Source: Burkholderiales bacterium (GTDB lineage: Bacteria; Pseudomonadota; Gammaproteobacteria; Burkholderiales; WYBJ01). Taken from it: DNA of 64,000 nucleotides. Location of the stretch: assembly GCA_020848435.1 (NCBI GenBank), contig JADLAC010000046.1, forward strand, positions 62,001-126,000, given 5' to 3'. The notes beneath the pieces are model-generated. The model saw only the letters and a list, made by a program, of their open reading frames with translations, searched no databases and had not been told where the DNA came from. Position numbers and translations under genes: made by a program. Shown here piece by piece: positions 48,897-57,219 of this stretch (position 1 is the first letter of the stretch; each line of letters opens with the position of its first letter).

Positions 48897-50030
48897 ATGC
48901 AGATTACACGCCCCCTCTTCGACGAAGACGAGATCCGCAGCCTGCATCGGTGCCTTGACTCGGGCTGGGTCACGCAAGGGCCGCTCACCGGCGAGTTCGA
49001 GCGATCCGTCGCACAACGACATCGCGTAAAGCACGCCCTCGCTACCACGTCATGCACTTCGGCGCTCCATTTGGCCGCGATTGCACTCGATCTGAAGGCG
49101 GGCGACGAAGTCATCGTGCCCGCATTCACCTGGATTACCTCGGCGAACTGCGCGGAATATGTCGGCGCGCGGCCCGTGTTCGTAGACGTGGATGCCGCGA
49201 CATTCAATCTCGATCCCCGTCAAATCGAGGCCGCCATCGGTCCACGCACACGCGCGATAGTGGCGGTGCACCTGTTCGGCTTGCCGGCGCCGATGAAACC
49301 CATCTTGGAGATTGCCCGCCCTCGCCGCATCAGCGTTATCGAGGATGCGGCATGCGCCATCGGTTCGAGCTACGCTGGGCAGCCGGTCGGCGGACTCGGC
49401 GATCTCGGATGCTTTTCATTCCATCCTCGCAAGATCGTTACGACCGGAGAAGGTGGGATGGTCACGACCAACGACGATGCGCTCGCGGCGCGCATAGCGA
49501 GCTTCCGCAATCACGGCGCGACCGGTCTACGGCAGGCGGAGCGAGACAACCCGCGTCCCTACTCGATGGCGACATTCGACAACCTCGGTTACAACCTGCG
49601 CCTGTCCGACATCCAAGCGGCGGTGGGGATCGCACAGATGAACAAGCTCGATCGGCTCCTTGCCGAACGCCGCGCCAAGGCGCTCCGCTACCTGCGCCTG
49701 CTCGCCGGTGTCGGCGATGTCGTTTCGCCCGCCGCCGGCGAGCAGGGACATACCTACCAATCGTTCGTGATCCTGGTCCGCGAAGGCGGGCGGACGCGGC
49801 GGAATCGAATCATGGACCATATGCAGCAGTTGGACATTCAAACCCGTCCGGGTACGCACGCGGTGCATCGGCTCGGCTACTATGCGGTCAAGTACGGGTT
49901 GCGGCCGGAGCAATTTCCGGTTGCCTCGCTGTGCGAGGACACGTCCATCACTTTGCCGCTATTCCCTGGAATGACCGACGCCGAGCAGGACCTCGTGGTC
50001 GAATCCCTGGTCGAGGGCCTGCGGCTCTGA
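48897..50030 (+). CDS. DegT/DnrJ/EryC1-family sugar aminotransferase
   Basis: A 377-residue PLP-dependent aminotransferase resembling perosamine-synthase-type enzymes acting on 4-keto sugars. Motifs are TTSCTSALHLAAIAL, VIVPAFTWITSANCAEYVGA, ISVIEDAACAIGSSY and PLP Lys179 in CFSFHPRKIVTTGEGGMV. CGGAG lies eight bases before the ATG. It follows a 159-base gap with no recognisable gene, so it may begin a second transcription unit within the locus. Its ketosugar-forming partner could be the epimerase at 37138, but that is only a suggestion. Confidence 0.9.
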   Translation: MQITRPLFDEDEIRSLHRCLDSGWVTQGPLTGEFERSVAQRHRVKHALATTSCTSALHLAAIALDLKAGDEVIVPAFTWITSANCAEYVGARPVFVDVDAATFNLDPRQIEAAIGPRTRAIVAVHLFGLPAPMKPILEIARPRRISVIEDAACAIGSSYAGQPVGGLGDLGCFSFHPRKIVTTGEGGMVTTNDDALAARIASFRNHGATGLRQAERDNPRPYSMATFDNLGYNLRLSDIQAAVGIAQMNKLDRLLAERRAKALRYLRLLAGVGDVVSPAAGEQGHTYQSFVILVREGGRTRRNRIMDHMQQLDIQTRPGTHAVHRLGYYAVKYGLRPEQFPVASLCEDTSITLPLFPGMTDAEQDLVVESLVEGLRL

Positions 50031-50058
50031 TCGTGCCGGGTGCGGGAAGAGCGGATCG

Positions 50059-53000
50059 GTGATCACTCGCGACCCCAGCCTGGGAACGGACGCGCCCGCG
50101 CGCGTAACAGCCGGCTTGGCAGCGTTCGCCCGTAACCATCCGAGCGTCGCACAAGACCTGCTTGGCGCTCCCGATGTGAAGGCAGCGCAGTTCGGGCCGC
50201 GCTTCGTCGGCGCGCTCGACGAGTTGCTGTTGGGCGAGCCGCAGCCACGCGATATCGGGGCGATGGCTTCGGCCTTCGGCCGCTTGATGTGCAGCCCGCA
50301 TTGGACGGGTTTCCTTCGGTATATTCTGCGCGATGCTCGTATGGCGAGCGCGAGTCGGGTTCGCCGAAGCGCCCTGCGCTCGGTATGGGGAACCACCCCG
50401 ATCATCTCGCTCACATCATGCCGGGCTTCGGAGCGTTTGCTCGGTGTGAAGGCCGAAACGCTCGTATTCCAGACCTATTACATCACCAGCAGCTTCGACA
50501 TCATTCTGCAGCCCCTGGAGCGCTGGTTCAGCGAGAGAGATCCAGCGAACTACCAGGCCTTTCGCTGGCTGGTGTTCCTGTGGGCGTTGCTCCGTTACGA
50601 CTCCTTCTACTACTTCAACGATGCGGGCATCCTGCCTGCCGGGGGTTACGGCAAAGGGTCGATGGGAATCAACGAAGATGAGATGCGGCTCATCCGGGAT
50701 GCGGGCAAGGCATTGTATACGCTCGCCTACGGGGCGGACTACCGCACGCGCATGAAGACTCTTGGGTCGGGCACATGGAACTTCTGCATGGACTGTCCCG
50801 AAGTGGGCCGCTACTGCCTTTGCGACGGGGAAGTGGGCGAGCGCATTTTTGCAACCATAGATCGCTATGCGACCGCGGTTCTGGGAACGGGCCTGTCGCT
50901 GGCATACCTGCCGCGTCCGCGAAATATCGATTACCTCGTGATCGATACTCGCATCTACGAGCCTGCATACACCGAAGTGCCACTGAGGCGCGCGCTGCGA
51001 ATCGCGCATGTTCCCAATCATCCACATTTCAAGGGCACCCGCTTTCTCGTCGACGCCGTGGAGCGTCTGCGAGCCGAAGGTCATCCGGTCGTGCTCGACA
51101 TGCTTACGGGGGTCAGCCACGAGCGGGTCATCGAGCTAATGAAATCATCGGACATCGTCGCCGACCAGTTCATCGGCGGCTCGTTCGGACAGACTGCCGT
51201 GGAAGCAATGGCGCTCGGCAAGCCGGTGCTGTGCTATGTCCGGGACGACCGTCAGGTGCCCGAGCGTGAGCGCTTTCCAGTTATCAATGTCAATCCCGAC
51301 ACGCTCTACGCGAAGCTGCTGGAACTGACCAAGGATCCCACGGCGCTCCCGGATATCGGGCGCCGTTCTCGTGATTACGTCGAGGCGCACTACTCGCTCG
51401 ATGCGTTAGCCGCACGGCTCGACACGTTGTACCGCGCGGTGTCGCCTTTCCCCTTGGCTTCTTGGCCGGCCACGACCAAATCCACGCGACGCGCCCGCTA
51501 CCTCGCTGCCAGCACGGCGTTCACGGCGCGCTGGCGACTGCGCAAGCTTGTCGGCCGCGCCAAATACAACGCCGAGCTCGCGGGGATGCGCTTGCAGCAA
51601 GCGTGCCGACGGGCACCTGGCCTCGCTCGGTGCGCGCTGAGATACACGGGTTGCTGCCTCCGCCGACTCGCTTCGACCGCGCAAGGATTGCGGTCCCGAG
51701 TGCGCCAAATGGACGCAGACGCATTCAGGCACGGGGCGCGCGGGACGGCAACTCGGCTCGCCGCTGCCATACTCCAAGCTGGAAATGGATTCAAAGCTTC
51801 CCTCGGTCGCGTGGCCGCGCGCTTGCGCTACGTCGGGCACTGCTGCGGCGTGGCGTTATGGCGTGCGTGGGTATCGATACGATTGGCCGCGACGCGATCG
51901 ATACGCTCGCTGCTGGCGGTCGTGGCGCAAGCTTCGAAACGCCTTCGGATCGTATGCACGCCGTTGCTCATACGAGGCCTGGTCGCTCTTTCCCGAGCGA
52001 TGACACGCTGGCGAATCGCGCTGGGCAATCCACGTACGCTTTGGGGCATCACGCCTATTCTCACGTTGCCCTTACTCGCGCGCGCCGATCGAGCGCTGGG
52101 ACTTCGCAGCGAATCCATGGTATTCGTTACCTACTACATCTCGAGCAGCTTCGATATCAACCTCAAGCGTGTGTCGGACTGGGTGATACGCGAGCATCCG
52201 ACGATGTATGCGATCTTCACCAAGGCGATATTGGCGTGGGCATTGGTTCGGTACGATGTATTTCATTATTTTTGCGATCGCGGGATCCTGCTGCCGGATC
52301 CGGGCCCGATCGGCATTAACGAGCGCGAGCTCGACCTGCTTCGGCGCAGCGGCAAGCGGGTCTTCACATACACTTACGGTGCCGACGTGCGCACGCGACA
52401 GCGTACGCTCGCCCTGGGTACACTGAATTTCTGCATGCATTGCCCCACGCCCGGCCGGCTTTGCATATGTGACGACGAGAAGGGCCGCCGCAACGTGGCA
52501 ACGATCGGGCGTTACGCTTCCGCCATGGCGGCCATGGGCGACATGAAGGCCTACGTCTCCAACCACGTCGACCTGCATTTCTGGCCGATCGATGTGCGGC
52601 GATTGAGAACGGAATCGATGCCGCGCAGGGCCGGCCCTTTGCGCGTAGCTCACGCGCCGAACCATCCGCACTTCAAAGGCACACCGTACCTCGAACAGGC
52701 CATCGATCGGTTGCAGGCAGAGGGCTATGCGATCGAGTTGGTGCGCGTTCAAGGCGTGCCGAACGACCGGGTTCTGGAGTTGTTCCGCGATGCCGATGTC
52801 GTGGCGGAACAATTCATCGGCGGCTTCCACGGCTACACCGCTTTGGAGGCGATGGCGCTCGCCAAGCCGGTGCTTGCGTATATTCGCAGCCCGGACTTGC
52901 TCATCGATGCGGACGCTTGCCCGATCATCAACACCACCCCGGATACCCTTTACGACACGTTGAAAGCGATCGTCGAAGGCAGATACGATTTGGCAAGTCT

Positions 53001-53202
53001 CGGCGCGCGCGGCCGCGCCTTCGTCGAGCGTTATTACAGCGTGGAGGCCGTGGCCGTACGCCTCGCGGACATGTACCTCGAATACGCAAAGTTCGGGCAT
53101 CTCGGATCCCACCGTATCCGGCGCCGTGCACAGCGGCTTGCTCGCGCGTTGGAAGCTGCCCGGCCGCTCGCCGGCGGACCAAACACGATGGTGACGATAT
53201 GA
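50059..53202 (+). CDS. tandem-duplicated glycosyltransferase with two Cys4 clusters
   Basis: A 1047-residue protein made of two homologous GT-B halves, residues about 108-463 and 660-1010, joined by an Arg/Ala-rich linker (about 470-655). Each half contains VFxTYYIxSSFDI, a YGADxRTR motif and a four-cysteine cluster (Cys243, 246, 253, 255 and Cys792, 795, 802, 804 in NFCMxCPxxGRxCxCD). A GT4-like donor site follows (HxPNHPHFKGT and FIGGxxGxTAxEAMALxKPVL). The Cys pattern suggests a zinc or redox site within the N-terminal half-domain. The start is GTG after GGGAAGAG. The two domains may add two sugars in sequence; specificity is unknown. Confidence 0.82.
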   Translation: MITRDPSLGTDAPARVTAGLAAFARNHPSVAQDLLGAPDVKAAQFGPRFVGALDELLLGEPQPRDIGAMASAFGRLMCSPHWTGFLRYILRDARMASASRVRRSALRSVWGTTPIISLTSCRASERLLGVKAETLVFQTYYITSSFDIILQPLERWFSERDPANYQAFRWLVFLWALLRYDSFYYFNDAGILPAGGYGKGSMGINEDEMRLIRDAGKALYTLAYGADYRTRMKTLGSGTWNFCMDCPEVGRYCLCDGEVGERIFATIDRYATAVLGTGLSLAYLPRPRNIDYLVIDTRIYEPAYTEVPLRRALRIAHVPNHPHFKGTRFLVDAVERLRAEGHPVVLDMLTGVSHERVIELMKSSDIVADQFIGGSFGQTAVEAMALGKPVLCYVRDDRQVPERERFPVINVNPDTLYAKLLELTKDPTALPDIGRRSRDYVEAHYSLDALAARLDTLYRAVSPFPLASWPATTKSTRRARYLAASTAFTARWRLRKLVGRAKYNAELAGMRLQQACRRAPGLARCALRYTGCCLRRLASTAQGLRSRVRQMDADAFRHGARGTATRLAAAILQAGNGFKASLGRVAARLRYVGHCCGVALWRAWVSIRLAATRSIRSLLAVVAQASKRLRIVCTPLLIRGLVALSRAMTRWRIALGNPRTLWGITPILTLPLLARADRALGLRSESMVFVTYYISSSFDINLKRVSDWVIREHPTMYAIFTKAILAWALVRYDVFHYFCDRGILLPDPGPIGINERELDLLRRSGKRVFTYTYGADVRTRQRTLALGTLNFCMHCPTPGRLCICDDEKGRRNVATIGRYASAMAAMGDMKAYVSNHVDLHFWPIDVRRLRTESMPRRAGPLRVAHAPNHPHFKGTPYLEQAIDRLQAEGYAIELVRVQGVPNDRVLELFRDADVVAEQFIGGFHGYTALEAMALAKPVLAYIRSPDLLIDADACPIINTTPDTLYDTLKAIVEGRYDLASLGARGRAFVERYYSVEAVAVRLADMYLEYAKFGHLGSHRIRRRAQRLARALEAARPLAGGPNTMVTI

Positions 53203-54773
53203 GCGGCTCCATCGCGAGCGGCGCCCGGCAGGAGCGGACGGGGTTCGAATGGCTCGACGCCTGGCAGCGACGCCGGGGAAAGCCATTGCGGGTGCTACAC
53301 ATCGGCAACATCGCGAACAACGCCTATAACAACGCCCGCCTGCAGCAGCGCTACGGCATCGACGCCCATGTGCTTTGCCACAACTACTACCACACAATGG
53401 CTTGTCCCGAATGGGAGGATGCCGATTTCCGAGGCGAGATCCTGGATCCCTTCTATCCGGATTGGTGGTCCGTGGATCTGCGCGGTTTCAAGCGGCCACG
53501 CTGGTTCGCGCAAGGACCGTTGATCCAATGCGTCGAGTATCTCGCGGCGCACGCCGATCGCACTCGCGCTGCCCGGCGACTGTGGCGCAGACTCGAGTTG
53601 GAACGCCGGTTACTCTGCCGGAAGGGGCCGACGACGCGCGCGCTGCGCTGGGCAATGCGGGCAGCGCGAAAAGGGAAGCGAATGATCGAAAGACCGTCGC
53701 TGCCGCCGATCGATGCGCCGATCAGCTCCGATGCCGGCGGGTCGCTCGCGGACCTTCTCGCCGCCCCGGCTAGCGGCGTAACCGCGCCGGAATGGCGCGA
53801 ACAAATCGAAGGGTATTTCCGCGCTTTCTGGGACTCCGCACTGCCGGCTTTTTTTTCGCGCTACGACATCATCCAGGCCTACGCCACCTATACCATCATG
53901 CCCTACCTCGCCGGGCGCCGAGATTACTTGGCGTATGAGCACGGCACGATCCGCAGCATCCCCTTTGCCGACACGGTAGAGGGCCGCTGCTGCAATGCCA
54001 CCTATCGGGCAGCCCGGTTGGTGTTCGTAACCAATTCCGACAACGTCGAATCCGCCGAAAAGCTCGGGCTCGCGCCCGCTCGAATCGTGAATCTGCCGCA
54101 TGCGTTCGACAGCGACAAGCTCGAACGCTACGCGGACGAGCACCCGATTCAGCGCGGGTCCTCGAACGACCCGACGCTTTTCTTCTCGCCTGCCCGGCAG
54201 GACTGGGTCAGCGGCGATCCCGGCTGGTCGAAAGGCAACGACCGTTTGCTGCACGCCGCCGCACTCTTGAAGAGCCAAGGCATCCGCTTCCTCCTGATCC
54301 TCGTCCAGTGGGGCCGGGATCTGCAAGCGTCCCGCGAACTGATCGCATCACTCGGGATCGAGGATTCCGTGCAATGGCGTCCGACCATGAAGAAGCGCGA
54401 ACTGTGGCAGCAATACATGCAGGCAGATTGCGTGATCGACCAGTTCGTGGTACCGGCGATCGGCGGGGTGACGTTCGAGGCAATGATGCTCGGGCGGCGC
54501 GTCATAACGGCCATCGACCGTAATGCGACCCGACGCTTCTTCGGCGAGACCCCTCCGCTGGACGCATGTGAGAACGTGCAGGAGATCGCTGCGGCGATGC
54601 TCGCGGTCGTCGGGGATAGGGCTGACCGAGCTGGACGCGGCCGGGCCAACCGTGCCTGGATGCGTAAGTATCATTCGGCGGAGCGAATCGTGCGATTGCA
54701 AGCCGATGCGTATCGCACGGTGCTCGACCACGACACGGCAAGTGCGTCCGTGCTGCTCGGGTCGACGTCGTGA
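53199..54773 (+). CDS. glycosyltransferase (GT4-like)
   Basis: A 524-residue cytosolic glycosyltransferase. The N-terminal domain begins VLHIGNIANNAYNNARLQQRYG and has a long insertion (about 110-190). The GT-B C-terminal domain has LVFVTNSDNVESAEKLGL, NLPHAFDSDKL, LFFSPARQDWVSGDPGWSKG and IDQFVVPAIGGVTFEAMMLG, the last being the donor-site EX7E-like region. It overlaps the upstream duplicated transferase by ATGA and the downstream transferase by GTGA, so all are co-translated. Sugar specificity is not readable. It lacks the Cys4 cluster of its neighbours. Confidence 0.87.
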   Translation: MSGSIASGARQERTGFEWLDAWQRRRGKPLRVLHIGNIANNAYNNARLQQRYGIDAHVLCHNYYHTMACPEWEDADFRGEILDPFYPDWWSVDLRGFKRPRWFAQGPLIQCVEYLAAHADRTRAARRLWRRLELERRLLCRKGPTTRALRWAMRAARKGKRMIERPSLPPIDAPISSDAGGSLADLLAAPASGVTAPEWREQIEGYFRAFWDSALPAFFSRYDIIQAYATYTIMPYLAGRRDYLAYEHGTIRSIPFADTVEGRCCNATYRAARLVFVTNSDNVESAEKLGLAPARIVNLPHAFDSDKLERYADEHPIQRGSSNDPTLFFSPARQDWVSGDPGWSKGNDRLLHAAALLKSQGIRFLLILVQWGRDLQASRELIASLGIEDSVQWRPTMKKRELWQQYMQADCVIDQFVVPAIGGVTFEAMMLGRRVITAIDRNATRRFFGETPPLDACENVQEIAAAMLAVVGDRADRAGRGRANRAWMRKYHSAERIVRLQADAYRTVLDHDTASASVLLGSTS

Positions 54774-56029
54774 TTCTGACCGAGTTGAACGAAGCTCTGC
54801 GTTATCGACGCGCGCTCTTCGGCGGACGCAGACAGCCCGACCGCGATTGCCGCGACATCGTCATGCTGGTCGTCTCGAATCTGCGGATCGATCCTCGCGT
54901 CGAGCGGGCGGCCCGCGCAGCCGCCGGTGCGGGGTACCGAGTCAAGGTGATCTGTCCCGACATAGCGGACCCGCGCCTTGCCGCCGTCGGTATCGATTGG
55001 GGACCCGGCGTCTCATTCCGCCACCTGCCCTTTGAAAGCTCGGCATTTGTCATGGCACGCCCATGGCTATTCGGCACGGTCATGCACCAAGCGGCCTGCG
55101 AAGAGCGTCCCTTCGCGTTCCATTGTCACGACCTGACGACGGCGCTGATTGGACTGTCGGCTGCCTATCGCGTCGGCGCATATTGCGTGTGCGATTTCCA
55201 TGAATGGTACTCGGAGAACGTCTCGTGGAACTCCGCCACGGAACAATGGCTGGCACATCCCAAATGGAAGCGGACCTGGTTTCGCCTCGCCGAGCGCATC
55301 GCATTGGCGCGCGCCGACGAGGTGATCACGGTGTGTGACTCGATCGCGCGTGAGCTGGACGCGATGGGGCGCCGAAAGCGCCGGCCGGTAGAGGTGATCC
55401 GCAACATCCCATCACTCGCGCGCTCCGATACCACCTACGCGCCGTTACGCCAGACCCTGGGTCTGGCGCAGGACCAATTCATCGTATTGTGGCAGGGCGG
55501 CACTGGCCCGAGTCGTATGATCGAACCGATCATCGAGGCTCTTCGATACGCTCCCCGCGCGGTGTTGGTGATTAGAGGCCCGTCGTTGGATCTGTTCGGA
55601 GACGGGTATATGACGCTCGCACGCCGCCTCGGCGTGGCGTCGAGGGTCGTCATGCTGCCGCCGGTGCCGTCGCGCGACGTGGTGGCTGCGGCCGAAAGCG
55701 CAGATGCCGGTGTTTGGACGCTGCCGAATCTGAGCAAGAACTTCTACTACGCACTGCCGAACAAGATCTTCGAGTACATGGCCGCGGGGCTCCCCGTTCT
55801 GGCAGCCGATTACCCGGAGGCACGCAAGATGGTGCTTGCGAACGGCGTCGGCCTGTGTTTCGATCCATATGATCCTCGATCGATTGCCGCCCAAATCACC
55901 CGCCTTGTGGAGCAGCCGCAATTGCGCGCCAGCATGAAAGCTGCGATCCCGCGCGTACTCGAAACGATCGGTGCGGCTTCTGAATGGCTGAAGCTGCCGC
56001 GGATCTATGGGCGGCTGGGAACCCATTGA
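54770..56029 (+). CDS. glycosyltransferase family 4 protein
   Basis: A 419-residue GT-B transferase with CRDIVMLVVSNLRIDPRVER at the N-terminal domain, HCHDLTTALIGL and DFHEWYSENVSW in the acceptor side, and the donor domain IVLWQGGTGPSRMIEPIIEAL, then LSKNFYYALPNKIFEYMAAGLPVLAADYPEA. The last region contains the conserved Glu-rich donor loop of GT4. The GTG start overlaps the previous stop. It ends 88 bases before the next transferase gene. It probably adds one sugar of the repeat unit; which sugar is unknown. Confidence 0.92.
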   Translation: MILTELNEALRYRRALFGGRRQPDRDCRDIVMLVVSNLRIDPRVERAARAAAGAGYRVKVICPDIADPRLAAVGIDWGPGVSFRHLPFESSAFVMARPWLFGTVMHQAACEERPFAFHCHDLTTALIGLSAAYRVGAYCVCDFHEWYSENVSWNSATEQWLAHPKWKRTWFRLAERIALARADEVITVCDSIARELDAMGRRKRRPVEVIRNIPSLARSDTTYAPLRQTLGLAQDQFIVLWQGGTGPSRMIEPIIEALRYAPRAVLVIRGPSLDLFGDGYMTLARRLGVASRVVMLPPVPSRDVVAAAESADAGVWTLPNLSKNFYYALPNKIFEYMAAGLPVLAADYPEARKMVLANGVGLCFDPYDPRSIAAQITRLVEQPQLRASMKAAIPRVLETIGAASEWLKLPRIYGRLGTH

Positions 56030-56117
56030 AGCGGATTCGAGGGCAGAATACTGCGACAAGTAACCCACGACGTGGTCGGCCGAGTAAGCCGCCAGTGTTT
56101 TCGAGCGCCAGCGCGCG

Positions 56118-57218
56118 ATGCTGAAAGTCGTTCACGGTCCAGTCAACGTGGGCAACCAACCCTGGGTGCTGTCGCGCCACGAGCGCGCCCTGGGCGTGCG
56201 TTCGGATCTCGTGGTCAATTACGACACCTGGCTGGGCTATTCATCGGATCGCTGCCTGTCCGCGCTTGCCGATCGCAGCCGCCGGTCCATCATGCGGCGG
56301 GCCTGGTTCGGGTTGACCGCGCCATTCAGGTACGACGTGCTGCACTACTATTTCGGGCTCAGTTTCCTCGCCTGGAACGACTTCGGCGAGCGCGACTGGT
56401 ATTGGTATCGAGACATGCAGCTTGCGCGCAAGCTCGGCCGCACGGTGTTCATGACGCTGCAGGGCTGCGACGTCCGGCTTTCGAGCGAGTCTGCCGCGCG
56501 CAATCGATACACGCCCTGCCACGAAGGCCACTGCAATGCCGCACCGAGTTGCCGATTATCGCTGGATAGGGCGCGCAGGGAGCTCATCGGGGACGCTCTA
56601 CCGCTCGCGCACCGCCTGTTCGCTCTCAATCCCGAGCTTGTCCAGTTCGTACCGAACGCCGTTTTCGTACCCTATGCGAACGTCGATGTCGATGCCTTTG
56701 AACCCATGCTGCCGACCGAAGACGGCCCGGTGGTGATCCTACATGCGCCGAGTGACCCGAGCATCAAGGGAAGCGACCTGATCATCGCCGCGCTGGAGCG
56801 GCTGCAAGCCCACTTTCCGATCGAATTCGTGCAAGTCAAAGGGCTTCCGCACGCCGAAGCCATTCGCCTCTACCAGCGTGCGGACCTGGTCATCGACCAA
56901 ATGCTGGCGGGCTGGTACGGCGGATTCGCCGTCGAAGCCATGGCCATGGGCAAACCGATCGCCTGCTATATCCGCGATGAGGATCTTGCATGCGTTCCGG
57001 AAGCGATGGTGCGCGATCTGCCGATCGTGCGTATAACACCCGACACGGTGGTGGACGACCTGGCGGCGGTTCTGAGTGATCGGCGTCGATTGGCCGAGCT
57101 CGGTGAACGCTCACGCCGTTTCGTACTGCGCTGGCACCATCCACGGCGGATTGCTGCGGCCATGATCCGCTCGTACCAAGACCCACAAGCCGCGTTCGAG
57201 TTGAGGGAGCAGGACTAG
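56118..57218 (+). CDS. glycosyltransferase with a short Cys cluster, related to the tandem protein
   Basis: A 366-residue GT-B protein. After VFMTLQGCDVRLSSES, which aligns with the YGADVRTR motif of the tandem protein, there is a cysteine-rich stretch with Cys134, Cys139 and Cys145 (CHEGHCNAAPSC), a variant of the Cys4 cluster. The donor domain has LHAPSDPSIKGSDLIIAALERL and DQMLAGWYGGFAVEAMAMGKP, close to HxPNHPHFKGT and IGGxxGxTAVEAMALGKP of the tandem protein. It is therefore a single-copy relative. It follows an 88-base gap without clear ribosome site and is two bases before the second asparagine-synthetase-like gene. Confidence 0.85.
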   Translation: MLKVVHGPVNVGNQPWVLSRHERALGVRSDLVVNYDTWLGYSSDRCLSALADRSRRSIMRRAWFGLTAPFRYDVLHYYFGLSFLAWNDFGERDWYWYRDMQLARKLGRTVFMTLQGCDVRLSSESAARNRYTPCHEGHCNAAPSCRLSLDRARRELIGDALPLAHRLFALNPELVQFVPNAVFVPYANVDVDAFEPMLPTEDGPVVILHAPSDPSIKGSDLIIAALERLQAHFPIEFVQVKGLPHAEAIRLYQRADLVIDQMLAGWYGGFAVEAMAMGKPIACYIRDEDLACVPEAMVRDLPIVRITPDTVVDDLAAVLSDRRRLAELGERSRRFVLRWHHPRRIAAAMIRSYQDPQAAFELREQD

Positions 57219-57219
57219 G

